From positions 62,001-126,000 of the forward strand of contig NZ_NMUA01000001.1 in NCBI RefSeq assembly GCF_002312805.1: DNA of 64,000 nt, in the 5' to 3' direction. The position numbers were made by a program, and so were the translations under genes. Under the pieces are notes generated by a model that was given only the letters and a program-made list of their open reading frames with translations, had not been told where the DNA came from and made no database searches. Each line of letters opens with the position of its first letter. Positions within the stretch are counted from its first letter, which is position 1. Source of the stretch: Sphingobium sp. D43FB (GTDB lineage: Bacteria > Pseudomonadota > Alphaproteobacteria > Sphingomonadales > Sphingomonadaceae). This document shows, one piece after another, positions 43,603-52,557 of the stretch.

Positions 43603-44439
43603 TTATTTGCGCCGCACGCGCCAACCCGCTGGCAGCGCTACCGGATAGCCCGCCATCGCGCCCGAATCGATCGCGCCGACCGCCGCTCTCACCATCGGGC
43701 CGAGCTGCGCCATGTCGGGATTATGGCCCACGCCCGGCACCGTCAGCATGGCGGCGGGCGCGCGGGCGGCGGCGAACAGCGCGTCGGCCTGCGCCATGTC
43801 GATCCGGTCGTCGGCGGTCCCCTGTATCATCACCAACGGAGTGCCGATCTTCGTCACCGCGTCCAGATTATTCCATTTGTCGGGCAGCAGCAGGCCAATC
43901 CCGCCGGGCGCCGATTCCTCCAGCTTGTCGAAGGTCGAGAGGGTGACGACCCCCGCCACCTTCACCGTCGCCGCGACATGCAGCGCCACCGCGCCACCCA
44001 GCGAATGGCCGACCAGGAACAGCCGCGCGTCCGGCCCGACCAGATCGCGCGCCGCCGTCACGAAACTGCGCCCGTCCGCCACCAGCCCGGCCTGCGTCGG
44101 TGTGCCGGGATTGCCGCCAAAACCGCGATAGGACACCACGACCACATGGTCGCCCTTGCCCGCCAGATGTTCGGCATAGCGCGCGCCGATCCCCTGATGC
44201 GATCCCCGCCCGTGGAAGAAGAGGATCACGTCACGGTCGGCCGGGTCGCCCGGCCAATAATAGCCGCTCAGCACCAGGCCGTCCTCGCTTCGCACCGGTA
44301 GGGCGACAGGGGCCGTCTTCGTCCATTGCGCCACCTGCACCGGCGCGGCATCGGCGCGGTAGATCTGCTCGCGCACGGTCGAGGCGCAGGCGCTCAACGC
44401 CAGCATGGCGGCCAGCGGCCCGCCGATCATCCTGTTCAT
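43603..44439 (-). CDS. Alpha/beta-hydrolase lipoprotein
   Basis: A 278-residue lipoprotein. The lipobox is LSAC (C18) after a short hydrophobic signal. The alpha/beta-hydrolase core has the oxyanion segment FFHGRGSH, the nucleophile elbow GHSLGG (near S146), and GTADDRID and GVGHNP for the acid and histidine. It is probably an esterase or a carboxylesterase-like enzyme on a membrane. Substrate unknown. It stands alone between the tRNA gene and the ATP-grasp operon. Confidence 0.85.
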   Translation of the reverse strand: MNRMIGGPLAAMLALSACASTVREQIYRADAAPVQVAQWTKTAPVALPVRSEDGLVLSGYYWPGDPADRDVILFFHGRGSHQGIGARYAEHLAGKGDHVVVVSYRGFGGNPGTPTQAGLVADGRSFVTAARDLVGPDARLFLVGHSLGGAVALHVAATVKVAGVVTLSTFDKLEESAPGGIGLLLPDKWNNLDAVTKIGTPLVMIQGTADDRIDMAQADALFAAARAPAAMLTVPGVGHNPDMAQLGPMVRAAVGAIDSGAMAGYPVALPAGWRVRRK

Positions 44440-44585
44440 GTCTGCCTTCTGCCCAATCTCTGCTCTGGCGCAAGGAATAATGAAATCGCCCGATCTGTGT
44501 CATTTTTCTATTGCAATCCCTTTTGCCCCACGTCCTAATGTTGCGACGCACAACCGGCCGTCCTGGCCGAGGGAGGAACGTCCAC

Positions 44586-45995
44586 TTGCCCTTCCACGAA
44601 ATGTTTGAGCCTGATGGTTCGATACGCGCCTGTTACGCCGAAGTGCAGAAATGGGTGGAACGAACGGGCATATCCGGGCTCAACCGTCGGCTGGATGAGG
44701 CAGAGGCGATCTTCCGCCGCATCGGCATCACCTTCGCCGTCTATGGCGAAGGCGGCGACCCGGAACGGCTGATCCCGTTCGATCTGTTGCCGCGCATCTT
44801 TACCGCGCAGGAATGGCGCGTGCTGGACAAGGGCATCCGCCAGCGCGCCCGCGCGCTCAACGCCTTCCTGCATGATGTCTATCATCGCGGCGAAATCGTG
44901 AAGGCCGGCATCATGCCCGCCGACATCATCTACAAGAACAGCGCCTATCTCGCTGAAATGGCGGACTTTTCCCCGCCCGGCAAAGTCTACAGCCATATCG
45001 TCGGCATCGACATCGTCCGCACGGGGCCGGGCAGTTTCGAAGTGCTCGAGGATAATTGCCGCACGCCGTCGGGCGTCTCCTACATGCTCGAAAACCGGGA
45101 GATCATGACGCGCATGTTCCCCGAACTATTCGCCGCCGGGATCGTCGCGCCGGTCGATGACTATCCCGCCGAACTGCTCAAAAGCCTCAAGGAAGTCGCG
45201 CCGCCCGCCTGCAAGGGCGATCCGGTCGTGGTCGTCCTGACCCCCGGCTCGCTCAACAGCGCTTATTATGAGCATAGCTTCCTCGCCGACCTGATGGGCG
45301 TCGAGCTGGTCGAACCCGCCGACCTGTTCGTTGATAATGACCGGGTGTGGATGAAGACGACGCTGGGGCCAAAGGCGGTCGATGTCATCTATCGCCGCAT
45401 CGACGATGAATATCTCGACCCGCTCGTCTTCCGCGCCGACAGTCTGCTCGGCGTTCCCGGCATCTTCAACGTCTATCGCAAGGGCGGGGTGACGCTCGCC
45501 TCGGCCCCCGGATCGGGCATCGCCGACGACAAGGCGGTCTATATCTACGTGCCGGAGATGATCCGCTTCTATCTCGGCGAAAAGCCGATCCTCGACAATA
45601 TCCAGACCTGGCAATGCGGCAAGCCCGACGAATGCGCCTATGTGCTGGAACATCTGCACGAACTGGTCGCCAAGGAAGTCCATGGATCGGGCGGATACGG
45701 CATGTTGATCGGCCCCAAATCGACCAAGGATGAGGTCGCCGCCTATGCCGACCGCATCCGCGCCAATCCCAAGGAGTTCATCGCCCAGCCGACGCTCGAC
45801 CTCTCGACCGTCCCCACGCTCGGCCCCGCCGCCGTGGTCGGCCGTCACGCCGACTTCCGCCCCTATTGCCTGGTCGGCAAGCAATTGCGCCTCGTCCCCG
45901 GCGGCCTGACCCGCGTGGCCCTGACCGAAGGGTCGCTGGTGGTCAATTCCAGCCAGGGCGGCGGGGTCAAGGACACCTGGGTGTTGCAGGATTGA
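44586..45995 (+). CDS. Circularly permuted type 2 ATP-grasp protein
   Basis: Protein of 469 residues of the circularly permuted ATP-grasp family (DUF404/DUF407 type), which probably forms an amide bond or ligates a peptide-like group at the cost of ATP. The N-terminal LPFHEMFEPDGSIR, VLEDNCRTPSG, VKEVHGSGGYG and FRPYCLVG segments are characteristic. The TTG at 44586 with GGAGG nine nt upstream is chosen over ATG 44601, because the family begins at this point. It heads the four-gene set with alpha-E, transglutaminase and Anbu, known from comparative genomics to co-occur. Confidence 0.88.
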   Translation: MPFHEMFEPDGSIRACYAEVQKWVERTGISGLNRRLDEAEAIFRRIGITFAVYGEGGDPERLIPFDLLPRIFTAQEWRVLDKGIRQRARALNAFLHDVYHRGEIVKAGIMPADIIYKNSAYLAEMADFSPPGKVYSHIVGIDIVRTGPGSFEVLEDNCRTPSGVSYMLENREIMTRMFPELFAAGIVAPVDDYPAELLKSLKEVAPPACKGDPVVVVLTPGSLNSAYYEHSFLADLMGVELVEPADLFVDNDRVWMKTTLGPKAVDVIYRRIDDEYLDPLVFRADSLLGVPGIFNVYRKGGVTLASAPGSGIADDKAVYIYVPEMIRFYLGEKPILDNIQTWQCGKPDECAYVLEHLHELVAKEVHGSGGYGMLIGPKSTKDEVAAYADRIRANPKEFIAQPTLDLSTVPTLGPAAVVGRHADFRPYCLVGKQLRLVPGGLTRVALTEGSLVVNSSQGGGVKDTWVLQD

Positions 45996-46024
45996 TGATG
46001 GCCATCCCGTCCATTCACCCCACA

Positions 46025-46114
46025 CGTCATCCCCGCGCAGGCGGGGATCCATCTCCGGGCCTCACCCCATGCGGAACGCTTGGGAGATGGGTTCCCGCCT
46101 TCGCGGGAATGACG
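46025..46114. repeat. Interspersed inverted repeat (REP-like)
   Basis: Two 32-nt arms (46025-46056 and 46083-46114) form an imperfect dyad; the shared words are CGTCATCCCCGCG..GGCGGGGATCCATCTCC and, inverted, GGAGATGGGTTCCCGCC..GGGAATGACG. The same word occurs again at 48856-48889. It sits in the gap between the ATP-grasp and alpha-E genes. Confidence 0.8.
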
Positions 46115-46134
46115 GAAGAAGAGGGCATGACCAA

Positions 46135-47067
46135 ATGCTGAGCCGGACCGCCGAAAATCTCTTCTGGATGGCGCGCTACATGGAGCGTGCGGAGGCCACC
46201 GCGCGCCTGCTCACCATGGGCCAGCGCATGGCGATTCTGCCCGGCGCGCATCATCGCGACGAATGGCGATCGGTCGTCCGCGCGGCAGGCTGCGGCCACC
46301 AGTTTCCCGAAGGATCGACCGTCACCGAAAGCGACGCCGTCGCCTATCTGATGCTGGACCTCGACAATAGCAGCTCGATCCGCTCCTGTCTCGCCAAGGC
46401 GCGCGCCAACGCCAAGTCGGCCCGCACCATGCTGACGCAGGATATGTGGGAAGCGCTCAACGATGGCTGGCGCAAGCTCGACAGCTATGATGTCGGCGAG
46501 GCCCGTCAGCAGCTCCCGACACTGATCGACTGGGTCAAGACTCGCGTCATGACCTTCCGCGGCGCGACTCATTCGGGGCAGCTGCGCAACGAAGGCCATG
46601 ACTTCCTGCGCTGCGGCTCGGCGCTCGAGCGCGCGCAGATGACGCTGCGGCTGCTCGACGTCAAATATTATGTCCTGCTGCCCGAAACCGAAGTCATCGG
46701 CGGCAATCGCGACCATTATCAATGGACCTCGGTCCTCTACGCCCTGTCGGGTGCGCGCGCCTATCATCATGTCTATGGCGGCACCTACACCCCCTGGCAG
46801 ATTACCGATTTCCTGATGCTCAACCGCATGTTCCCGCGCAGCGTTGCCTTCTGCTACGACCAGCTCGCCTATCGGCTCAACCGCCTGTCGGGCTGGCATG
46901 ATCGGCGCGGCGCGTGCAACGACACGATCGAACAGATGGTCAGCGCCCTGGAACAGCTCGACAGCGGCGAAATCTTCCGCTTCGGCCTGCATGAAACGGT
47001 GCAGCAGGGGCTGGCGATGACCAACCAGCTGGGCGTCGAAATCGCCCAGACCTATCATTTCGGCTGA
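46135..47067 (+). CDS. Alpha-E domain protein
   Basis: An all-helical protein of 310 residues (DUF403/alpha-E family): LSRTAENLFWMARYMERAEATARLL at the N-terminus, then RDNAR-like helices and WTSVLYALSGARAYHHVYGG. The family is always found with the ATP-grasp, transglutaminase and often Anbu genes, and may act as a scaffold or binding partner. ATG 46135 is chosen since upstream codons come from the repeat. No catalytic residues are known. Confidence 0.88.
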   Translation: MLSRTAENLFWMARYMERAEATARLLTMGQRMAILPGAHHRDEWRSVVRAAGCGHQFPEGSTVTESDAVAYLMLDLDNSSSIRSCLAKARANAKSARTMLTQDMWEALNDGWRKLDSYDVGEARQQLPTLIDWVKTRVMTFRGATHSGQLRNEGHDFLRCGSALERAQMTLRLLDVKYYVLLPETEVIGGNRDHYQWTSVLYALSGARAYHHVYGGTYTPWQITDFLMLNRMFPRSVAFCYDQLAYRLNRLSGWHDRRGACNDTIEQMVSALEQLDSGEIFRFGLHETVQQGLAMTNQLGVEIAQTYHFG

Positions 47068-47088
47068 TCGGGGGAGGGGGCGCTCGCG

Positions 47089-47961
47089 ATGAAATTGCTG
47101 GTCCGGCATCAGACCGTCTATTCCTACGACCCTTCGGCGGGCCGGGTGGTCATGCGGCTGAAACTGATGCCGGTCGACACGCCCGCGCAAACGGTGCTGG
47201 ACTGGCAAGTAAGCGTCAATGACGCGCCGGTCACCGGCTTCCACCGCAACAGCAATGGTGAGATGGAAGCACTCTGGGTCCGGCACGATCAGCTCGGCCA
47301 GGCGGTGATCGTTGCGGAAGGCCTCGTCGAAACGCGCGAAACCCATGGCGTCGTCGGCGGCCCGATCAGCCGCGTGAACCCGCTCTATTTCCTGCGCGAC
47401 ACGCCGCTCACCCGCGCGTCGGACGCGATCGCCGCCATGGCCCTGGCGCTGCCCGACGGTAACGGACCGCTCGCCCGGCTGCACGCGCTGGCCGCCGCCG
47501 TCACCGACGCGGTCACCTATCGCGCTGGCGTCACCACATCGGCCACCACGGCTGCGCAGGCCTTTCAGCTGGGCGCAGGCGTATGCCAGGATCATGCCCA
47601 GATCTTCATCGCGGGCGCGCGCGTCCTTGGCATCCCCGCCCGCTATGTGTCGGGCTATCTGCTCACCAGCGAGGGCAATGAACTGCACGAAACCCATGGC
47701 TGGGCCGAAGCGCTGGTGCCGGGCCTCGGCTGGGTCGGCTTCGACCCCTCCAACCGCGTCTGCGTCACCGAACGCTATCTGCGCGTGGCGAGCGGCCTGG
47801 ATGCCGATGATGCCGCGCCGATCCGGGGCACCATCATGGTTGCGGGCGATATCCTGATTGACGCGGACGTCCGTATCGCGCAGGCGGATGACGGGATCGA
47901 GGAACGGCAGTTGCAACGGCAACAACAGCAAAACAGTCCGCCGCCCGGTCTACAGGGTTGA
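47089..47961 (+). CDS. Transglutaminase-like cysteine peptidase family protein
   Basis: A 290-residue protein with an N-terminal beta-sandwich domain (VRHQTVYSYDPSAGRVVMRLKLMPVD) and a transglutaminase core. The catalytic triad is C166 (GAGVCQDHA), H203 (ETHGWAEAL) and D219 (GFDPSN). In this operon such proteins may make or cut an isopeptide or a gamma-glutamyl bond on a peptide formed by the ATP-grasp enzyme. It is 21 nt after the alpha-E gene. Confidence 0.9.
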   Translation: MKLLVRHQTVYSYDPSAGRVVMRLKLMPVDTPAQTVLDWQVSVNDAPVTGFHRNSNGEMEALWVRHDQLGQAVIVAEGLVETRETHGVVGGPISRVNPLYFLRDTPLTRASDAIAAMALALPDGNGPLARLHALAAAVTDAVTYRAGVTTSATTAAQAFQLGAGVCQDHAQIFIAGARVLGIPARYVSGYLLTSEGNELHETHGWAEALVPGLGWVGFDPSNRVCVTERYLRVASGLDADDAAPIRGTIMVAGDILIDADVRIAQADDGIEERQLQRQQQQNSPPPGLQG

Positions 47962-47988
47962 GTCAGATATTTCGGGAGCCTGCGGGGA

Positions 47989-48726
47989 ATGACCTATTGT
48001 GTGGCGGTGCGCGTGGACCAGGGGCTGGTCATGCTGTCCGATACCCGCACCAATGCGGGCATGGACAATATCGCCCGCTTTCGTAAGAGCTTCACCTATG
48101 TCGTGCCGGGCGAACGCGCGATCACGCTGCTCTGTTCGGGCAATCTGTCGATCACCCAAGGGGTGAAGGCGACGCTCAGCAAGGCGATCAAGGACGCCAA
48201 GCTCGACCCCGAAATCGAAACCATCCTCAATTGCAGCACCATGTATCGCGTGGCCCAGATCGTTGGCGACGCCATGCGCGCGATGCAGACCCGCTATCGC
48301 GAAAGCATCGAAATGGGCGGATCGGGCGCCAGCGCCTCGATCATGATCGCGGGCCAGCGCCGGGGCGGCAAACCGCGCCTCTACCTCGTCTACTCCGCCG
48401 GCAATTTCATCGAAGCAACCGAAGACACGCCCTTCTTCCAGATCGGCGAACATAAATATGGCAAGCCCATCCTCGACCGCATCATCGCCCGCGAAACCAG
48501 CCTGGAGGATGCGACCAAGGCGGTGCTTGTCTCGATGGACTCGACCCTGCGCTCCAACCTCTCGGTCGGCATGCCGCTCGACCTCGCCGTCATCCCCACC
48601 GACGCCTACGACTTCCGCGTCCGCACCCGCATCGAAGCCGACAATGAAGAATTCGCCATGATCTCGCAAAGCTGGAGCGCTGCGCTGCGCAAAGGCTTCG
48701 AAGATCTACCCAACGTCCTTGATTGA
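47989..48726 (+). CDS. Anbu proteasome-like peptidase
   Basis: A 245-residue Ntn-hydrolase of the Anbu (ancestral beta subunit, COG3484) family. The start MTYCVAVRVDQGLVMLSDTRTN exposes Thr2 as the presumed nucleophile after Met removal, with the conserved SDTR near residue 17 and an FR-K segment at residue 33. Anbu forms large helical or ring assemblies, and the genes before it are its usual neighbours. Its peptide substrate is unknown. Confidence 0.93.
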   Translation: MTYCVAVRVDQGLVMLSDTRTNAGMDNIARFRKSFTYVVPGERAITLLCSGNLSITQGVKATLSKAIKDAKLDPEIETILNCSTMYRVAQIVGDAMRAMQTRYRESIEMGGSGASASIMIAGQRRGGKPRLYLVYSAGNFIEATEDTPFFQIGEHKYGKPILDRIIARETSLEDATKAVLVSMDSTLRSNLSVGMPLDLAVIPTDAYDFRVRTRIEADNEEFAMISQSWSAALRKGFEDLPNVLD

Positions 48727-49152
48727 GCGGGGCAGGGCATTGCGAAAGCCCCTCCCTTCAAAGTTCAAACGAATCATGTGACTCGTTTGAAGGCTTGGGA
48801 TGGGGGCCAGCGCAGCGAGCCGCAACTAGCGATACAAACCGCGTAAACCACTCCCCCGTCATTCCCGCGAAGGCGGGAACCCATCTCCCACCATCACCGC
48901 AAGCGCGGCGTGTCGGCAATGGGTCGTAGGCGGGCTCCCCATACTCCCGCAAAAGCAGTTACACATCCTAGCCGTCATGCCAGCGCAGACTGGCATCCCA
49001 GGCGGAGGCGGGGAACCGTGGGGCTTCGCACTGATCGCAACGCCATCGCGCCATCTCCTGAGACCCCAGCTTCCGCTGGGGAGACGGAAAGGGTGGGTTG
49101 CGGAAAGGCGGGTTTACGGCGAATACAATCAAAAGCTGACTTGCGAGGTGCC
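48727..49152. other. Repeat-rich gap after Anbu
   Basis: No gene is supported. The gap holds a TTTGAAGGCTTGGGATGGGGG segment, a REP-like hairpin copy at 48856-48889 (same word as at 46025-46114), a related copy near 48972-49003 and a stem CCCCAGC/GCTGGGG at 49064-49081. Confidence 0.6.
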
Positions 49153-49602
49153 ATGACGAGATTACGTTTTGCTAGTCTAGCCGCTGCAGCCTTCGTGCTA
49201 TCCGGCCAAACAGCCCCACCGAAATATGCAGTAGGTCAGATTTGGGAATATCGGAATCGTCCGCAGGACGCCGGTTCGTTGCTCAAAGTCCAACAAATCG
49301 CGGACTTCGGTAGAGATAAGGTCTATCACCTTAGTATCATCGGTGTGCACTTCGCGACGCCGGGTATCTCTGGCGTTCTTCCGCATATCCCCGTTTCGGA
49401 AACGACGCTGGATGCAAGTGTTACACACCTTTCATCTGCGGATACAGACTTCCCGACCACCGCTTTACAGGAAGGGATCGCCGAATGGCAAAAGGCAAAG
49501 GGCGGCATTTTCACCATTCCCATGTCGCAAATCATGGACATCGTTGATGACCAAACAGGTCGGCGGCAAGCGACCGCTGAAGCCGAAGTCGTGGGCATTT
49601 AA
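49153..49602 (+). CDS. Small exported protein of unknown function
   Basis: A 149-residue protein with an N-terminal signal-like segment (RLRFASLAAAAFVLSGQTA) and then PPKYAVGQIWEYRNRPQDAGSLLKVQQI, an opening seen in small sphingomonad exported proteins of no known function. ATG 49153 follows GAGGTG; the frame extends upstream into repeats and that part is not coding. Its codon use is more A+T-rich than the neighbours, which hints at a recent acquisition. Confidence 0.65.
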   Translation: MTRLRFASLAAAAFVLSGQTAPPKYAVGQIWEYRNRPQDAGSLLKVQQIADFGRDKVYHLSIIGVHFATPGISGVLPHIPVSETTLDASVTHLSSADTDFPTTALQEGIAEWQKAKGGIFTIPMSQIMDIVDDQTGRRQATAEAEVVGI

Positions 49603-49675
49603 TGTCCGCTTTCGTTGACTACTGGACAAAGCCAAATAACAAAAAGTGGTCTTTCACTCCCGTTCCTCCTTCGTC

Positions 49676-49706
49676 ATGCCGGGCTTGACCCGGCATCCCG
49701 CTTTTC
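49676..49706 (+). terminator. Terminator-like hairpin after the small exported protein gene
   Basis: Stem ATGCCGGG / CCCGGCAT with a 5-nt loop, followed by CCCGCTTTTCTT. It belongs to another repeat family word (ATGCCGGGCTTGACCCGGCAT) common in alphaproteobacteria. Confidence 0.6.
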
Positions 49707-49913
49707 TTCGCGTAAATAGCCAAAACCCTGAGCCACAGCCCGCCGAAGTGGCCGGGGTGACGATTAACGCGACGATTTAATCCGGTCGGCAAAACACCCT
49801 CCCTCCAACACCCTTCCAATGTAGGAAAATCCCTGATCTAGTCCCAATGGATGGATCAGCCGCCCACCGTCGTCCGCTTACGCCCCCCTTGCGCACCGCC
49901 CGCCCACATCCCC

Positions 49914-50075
49914 TGTCGCGCCACTGTCGCGTCACCGTTACCCAACTGTCGCGTCACAGGCGCGAACCTGTCGCGTCACCGTCGCGTCGCGGCGGCTTCG
50001 CCGTCGCAATTCGCCCGAATCCTCCCCGAAAATCACGCCTGCGACACTGTGAACTTCGCCCTGTCGCGTCGCTGT
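49914..50075. repeat. Cluster of TGTCGCGTCAC words upstream of trxB
   Basis: Six near-identical words with the core GTCGCG start at about 49914 (TGTCGCGCCAC), 49925 and 49947 (TGTCGCGTCAC), 49969 (TGTCGCGTCAC), 49981 (GTCGCGTCGC) and 50062 (TGTCGCGTCGC). They lie 110-270 nt upstream of the thioredoxin reductase start. No gene is supported in 49603-50186. Confidence 0.6.
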
Positions 50076-50186
50076 AACCCCACCCACATCCCTGCTTGCC
50101 GCCCCCCAAGCAAATCCATCGCTTGCCTGCGCGCCGTCACCGCCTATCTCTCCTCAAACACGAATCGCAGCCGGAAAGCCCCGTTC

Positions 50187-51149
50187 ATGACCGCCACCCA
50201 CTCGACCCGCATGCTCATCCTTGGTTCCGGCCCCGCCGGCCTGTCCGCCGCCATCTATGGTGCGCGCGCTGGCCTCGCGCCGATCGTGGTGCAGGGGATG
50301 CAGCCGGGCGGTCAGCTCACCATCACCACCGATGTCGAAAATTATCCGGGCTTCAAGGATGTGATCCAGGGACCATGGCTGATGGAACAGATGCAGGCGC
50401 AGGCCGAGCATGTCGGCGCCAAGATGATGTATGACCAGATCGTCGATGTCGACCTGTCGCAGCGTCCCTTCCGCCTGACCGGCGATGGCGGCATCGTCTA
50501 TGTCGCCGACACGCTCGTCATCTGCACCGGCGCGCAGGCGAAATGGCTGGGCGTCGAGGGCGAGGAGCATCTCCAGGGCAAGGGCGTGTCCGCCTGCGCC
50601 ACCTGCGACGGCTTCTTCTATCGCGGCAAGAAGGTGGTGGTGATCGGCGGCGGCAACACCGCGGTCGAAGAAGCGCTCTACCTCACCAACCACAGCCATG
50701 ACGTCACCCTGATCCACCGCCGCGACACGCTGCGCGCCGAAAAGATCCTGCAGGAACGGCTGTTCGCCCATCCGAGCATCAAGATACTGTGGAACAAGGC
50801 GGTCGACAAATTCGTCGGCGGCGGCACGCCCGAAGGGCTGGTCGGCGTCGATCTCATCGACACGGTCACCGGCGAGCGGTCGCACGAACCCACCGACGGC
50901 GGCTTCGTCGCCATCGGCCATCACCCCGCGACCGAATTGTTCACGGGCAAGCTGCCAATGGACGAAGGCTATCTGCTGGTCGACAAGGGCACCACCCACA
51001 CCGCCATCCCCGGCGTCTTCGCCGCGGGTGACGTCACCGACAAAATCTACCGCCAGGCCGTGACCGCCGCCGGCATGGGCTGCATGGCCGCGCTAGATGT
51101 TGAGAAATTCCTGGCCGAAGCGGACTTCGAAGCGATGGCGGAGGCGTAA
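50187..51149 (+). CDS. trxB: Thioredoxin reductase
   Basis: NADPH-dependent thioredoxin-disulfide reductase of 320 residues. The FAD motif GSGPAGLSAA near residue 14, the redox site ACATCDGFFY, the NADPH motif GGGNTAVEEA and the second FAD motif FAAGDVTDKIYRQAVTAAGMGC are all present. ATG 50187 gives the normal family length; the open frame upstream covers repeats and is not part of the gene. It ends 50 nt before the stop of the convergent acyl carrier protein gene. Confidence 0.97.
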   Translation: MTATHSTRMLILGSGPAGLSAAIYGARAGLAPIVVQGMQPGGQLTITTDVENYPGFKDVIQGPWLMEQMQAQAEHVGAKMMYDQIVDVDLSQRPFRLTGDGGIVYVADTLVICTGAQAKWLGVEGEEHLQGKGVSACATCDGFFYRGKKVVVIGGGNTAVEEALYLTNHSHDVTLIHRRDTLRAEKILQERLFAHPSIKILWNKAVDKFVGGGTPEGLVGVDLIDTVTGERSHEPTDGGFVAIGHHPATELFTGKLPMDEGYLLVDKGTTHTAIPGVFAAGDVTDKIYRQAVTAAGMGCMAALDVEKFLAEADFEAMAEA

Positions 51150-51159
51150 TTGAAATTAG

Positions 51160-51181
51160 CCCCTCCCCTTCAGGGGAGGGG
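51160..51181. terminator. Hairpin between convergent trxB and acyl carrier protein genes
   Basis: A perfect 10-bp inverted repeat CCCCTCCCCT / AGGGGAGGGG with a 2-nt loop, in the 50-nt gap between two stops. It lacks a clean T tract but is positioned as a bidirectional terminator. Confidence 0.55.
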
Positions 51182-51199
51182 TTGGGGTGGGGGCTATCC

Positions 51200-51490
51200 T
51201 CAGCCCGCCACCTTACCCCGCGCAAAGGCCACCAGCGACCCGAATGTCTCGAACGTATCGCCGTCGATATCGTCATCCTCGATCAGGATATCGAAGCGAT
51301 CCTCCATCTCGGTCAGCAGCCCCGCGACCGCCATGGAATCCAGTTCAGGCAGCGCGCCGAACAGCGGCGTGTCCGCCTCGAACGCATCGACCCGCTCCTG
51401 GGACAGGCCCAGAACGTCGCGAAGCAGCGTCCGCGTCAGGGTGTCGATGGTATCGGCCTGACCGACCGGCGAAGGATGATTGGCCCGCAT
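51200..51490 (-). CDS. Acyl carrier protein, XrtA-locus type
   Basis: A 96-residue carrier protein. The phosphopantetheine attachment serine is S52 in LDSMA, with the usual four-helix layout (LLRDVLGL, LTEMEDRFDILIEDDDI). Acyl carrier proteins of this length are a regular part of exosortase A-linked exopolysaccharide loci, together with the acyl-CoA ligase found at 52558. It is probably loaded by that ligase and used in an acyl-modification of the polysaccharide or a lipid. Confidence 0.85.
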   Translation of the reverse strand: MRANHPSPVGQADTIDTLTRTLLRDVLGLSQERVDAFEADTPLFGALPELDSMAVAGLLTEMEDRFDILIEDDDIDGDTFETFGSLVAFARGKVAG

Positions 51491-51517
51491 AAGGGCGCTT
51501 TCCTAGTCATTCATGCC

Positions 51518-52522
51518 CTATCCGACAAGCGCGGAAATCGCCGTCCGCGCCGCCGGGAGCCAGCTCGACGCAAAGCGGGGATTGAAGGCGTCGATCCGGT
51601 GCAGTGCGATCCGCTCCTCCATCCAGTCGGCCTTATAGCCATTGTCGCCGGTGCCATAGTCGATCAATTCGACCCGATCCTGGTCGATGGCCTGCGCAAA
51701 CATGGCATGGCTCAACAATGTACCAGGCGACCCGGCATCGTGGGCGCGATCATGGGAGAGTTTGTGAATGAGGGCAACGCGATGCTCGACCGTCCAATAT
51801 TGCGTCGCCACCGCCCGCCCGTCGAGCCGCGCAAAGCCCAGCCGCAACGTCCCCGCATCGCTCTCCTGTTCCGCAAGCGCGCGCAGGAAGGCCAGCCCCG
51901 GCTCCGCCGCCTTCCAGCTACGATCATGCACATCGACATAGTCCTGCCACAGATCGTCGGTCAGCCGGTCGCTGATCGACAGTACATAAGGACTGTTGCG
52001 CGCCTTGCGCCGCACCAGCGTCCGCAACCGCCCCGGCCGCGCCGCCCAATAGGTCGCGAAATCCCGTCCCGCCGGGCGCAGCAGATAGCGCCCTCCCATC
52101 GGCCGCGACAGCGCAAACCAGCCCGCCCGCCGCAAGCTGGTAAGCAACGCGCCGCCATCTTCCAGCGGATAGAAATCGATCTGGCTATTGCCCACCAACA
52201 AATGGCGCGCCAGCGCATCGAGCAGCCGACGCTGTTGCACCGCGTCGGGGTCGCCCACAAATATCGGCGCCCAGGCAAAACTATACCAATTGGCCAGCGC
52301 CGACACCCGCCGCGCTTCCGGCTGCATCAGGACTATCCACGCCTGCGCGCCCCTCTCTTCCGCCACCAGCACGCGCACCGGCGCGGCGGCAAAGCAATGC
52401 TGGTGCAGCAGCGCATACCAGTCGAACCGGTCGAACAGGGAGGGCATGGTGAGGCGATCGGCACGGCCCTGCAGCGCGTGCCCGACTTCGGCCAGGCTGT
52501 GATATTCCCTTGTCGTCGGCAA
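51518..52522 (-). CDS. GNAT/FemAB-like acyltransferase
   Basis: A 334-residue protein of the GNAT/FemAB-like superfamily (CelD-type). The part GGRYLLRPAGRDFATYWAARPGRLRTLVRRKARN and the end KLSHDRAHDAGSPGTLLSHAM...IDYGTGDNGYKADWM are typical. The open frame runs much further upstream, but the TTG at 52522 with GGAGAT upstream is chosen because the region beyond overlaps the divergent ligase gene. It is placed between the acyl carrier protein and the XrtA ligase gene, so it may transfer an acyl group from the carrier. Confidence 0.8.
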   Translation of the reverse strand: MPTTREYHSLAEVGHALQGRADRLTMPSLFDRFDWYALLHQHCFAAAPVRVLVAEERGAQAWIVLMQPEARRVSALANWYSFAWAPIFVGDPDAVQQRRLLDALARHLLVGNSQIDFYPLEDGGALLTSLRRAGWFALSRPMGGRYLLRPAGRDFATYWAARPGRLRTLVRRKARNSPYVLSISDRLTDDLWQDYVDVHDRSWKAAEPGLAFLRALAEQESDAGTLRLGFARLDGRAVATQYWTVEHRVALIHKLSHDRAHDAGSPGTLLSHAMFAQAIDQDRVELIDYGTGDNGYKADWMEERIALHRIDAFNPRFASSWLPAARTAISALVG

Positions 52523-52557
52523 CCGACTATCTCCGCAACCAGAAGAGGAACGCTTAG

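Noticed and set aside
46027..47931. A 634-codon minus-strand open frame across the alpha-E and transglutaminase genes
   Set aside because: Both plus-strand genes have strong family motifs; the opposite frame is a codon-bias artefact.
49914..50075. CRISPR array
   Set aside because: The repeated words are about 11 nt with irregular spacing, without 23-47-nt repeats, regular spacers or cas genes.
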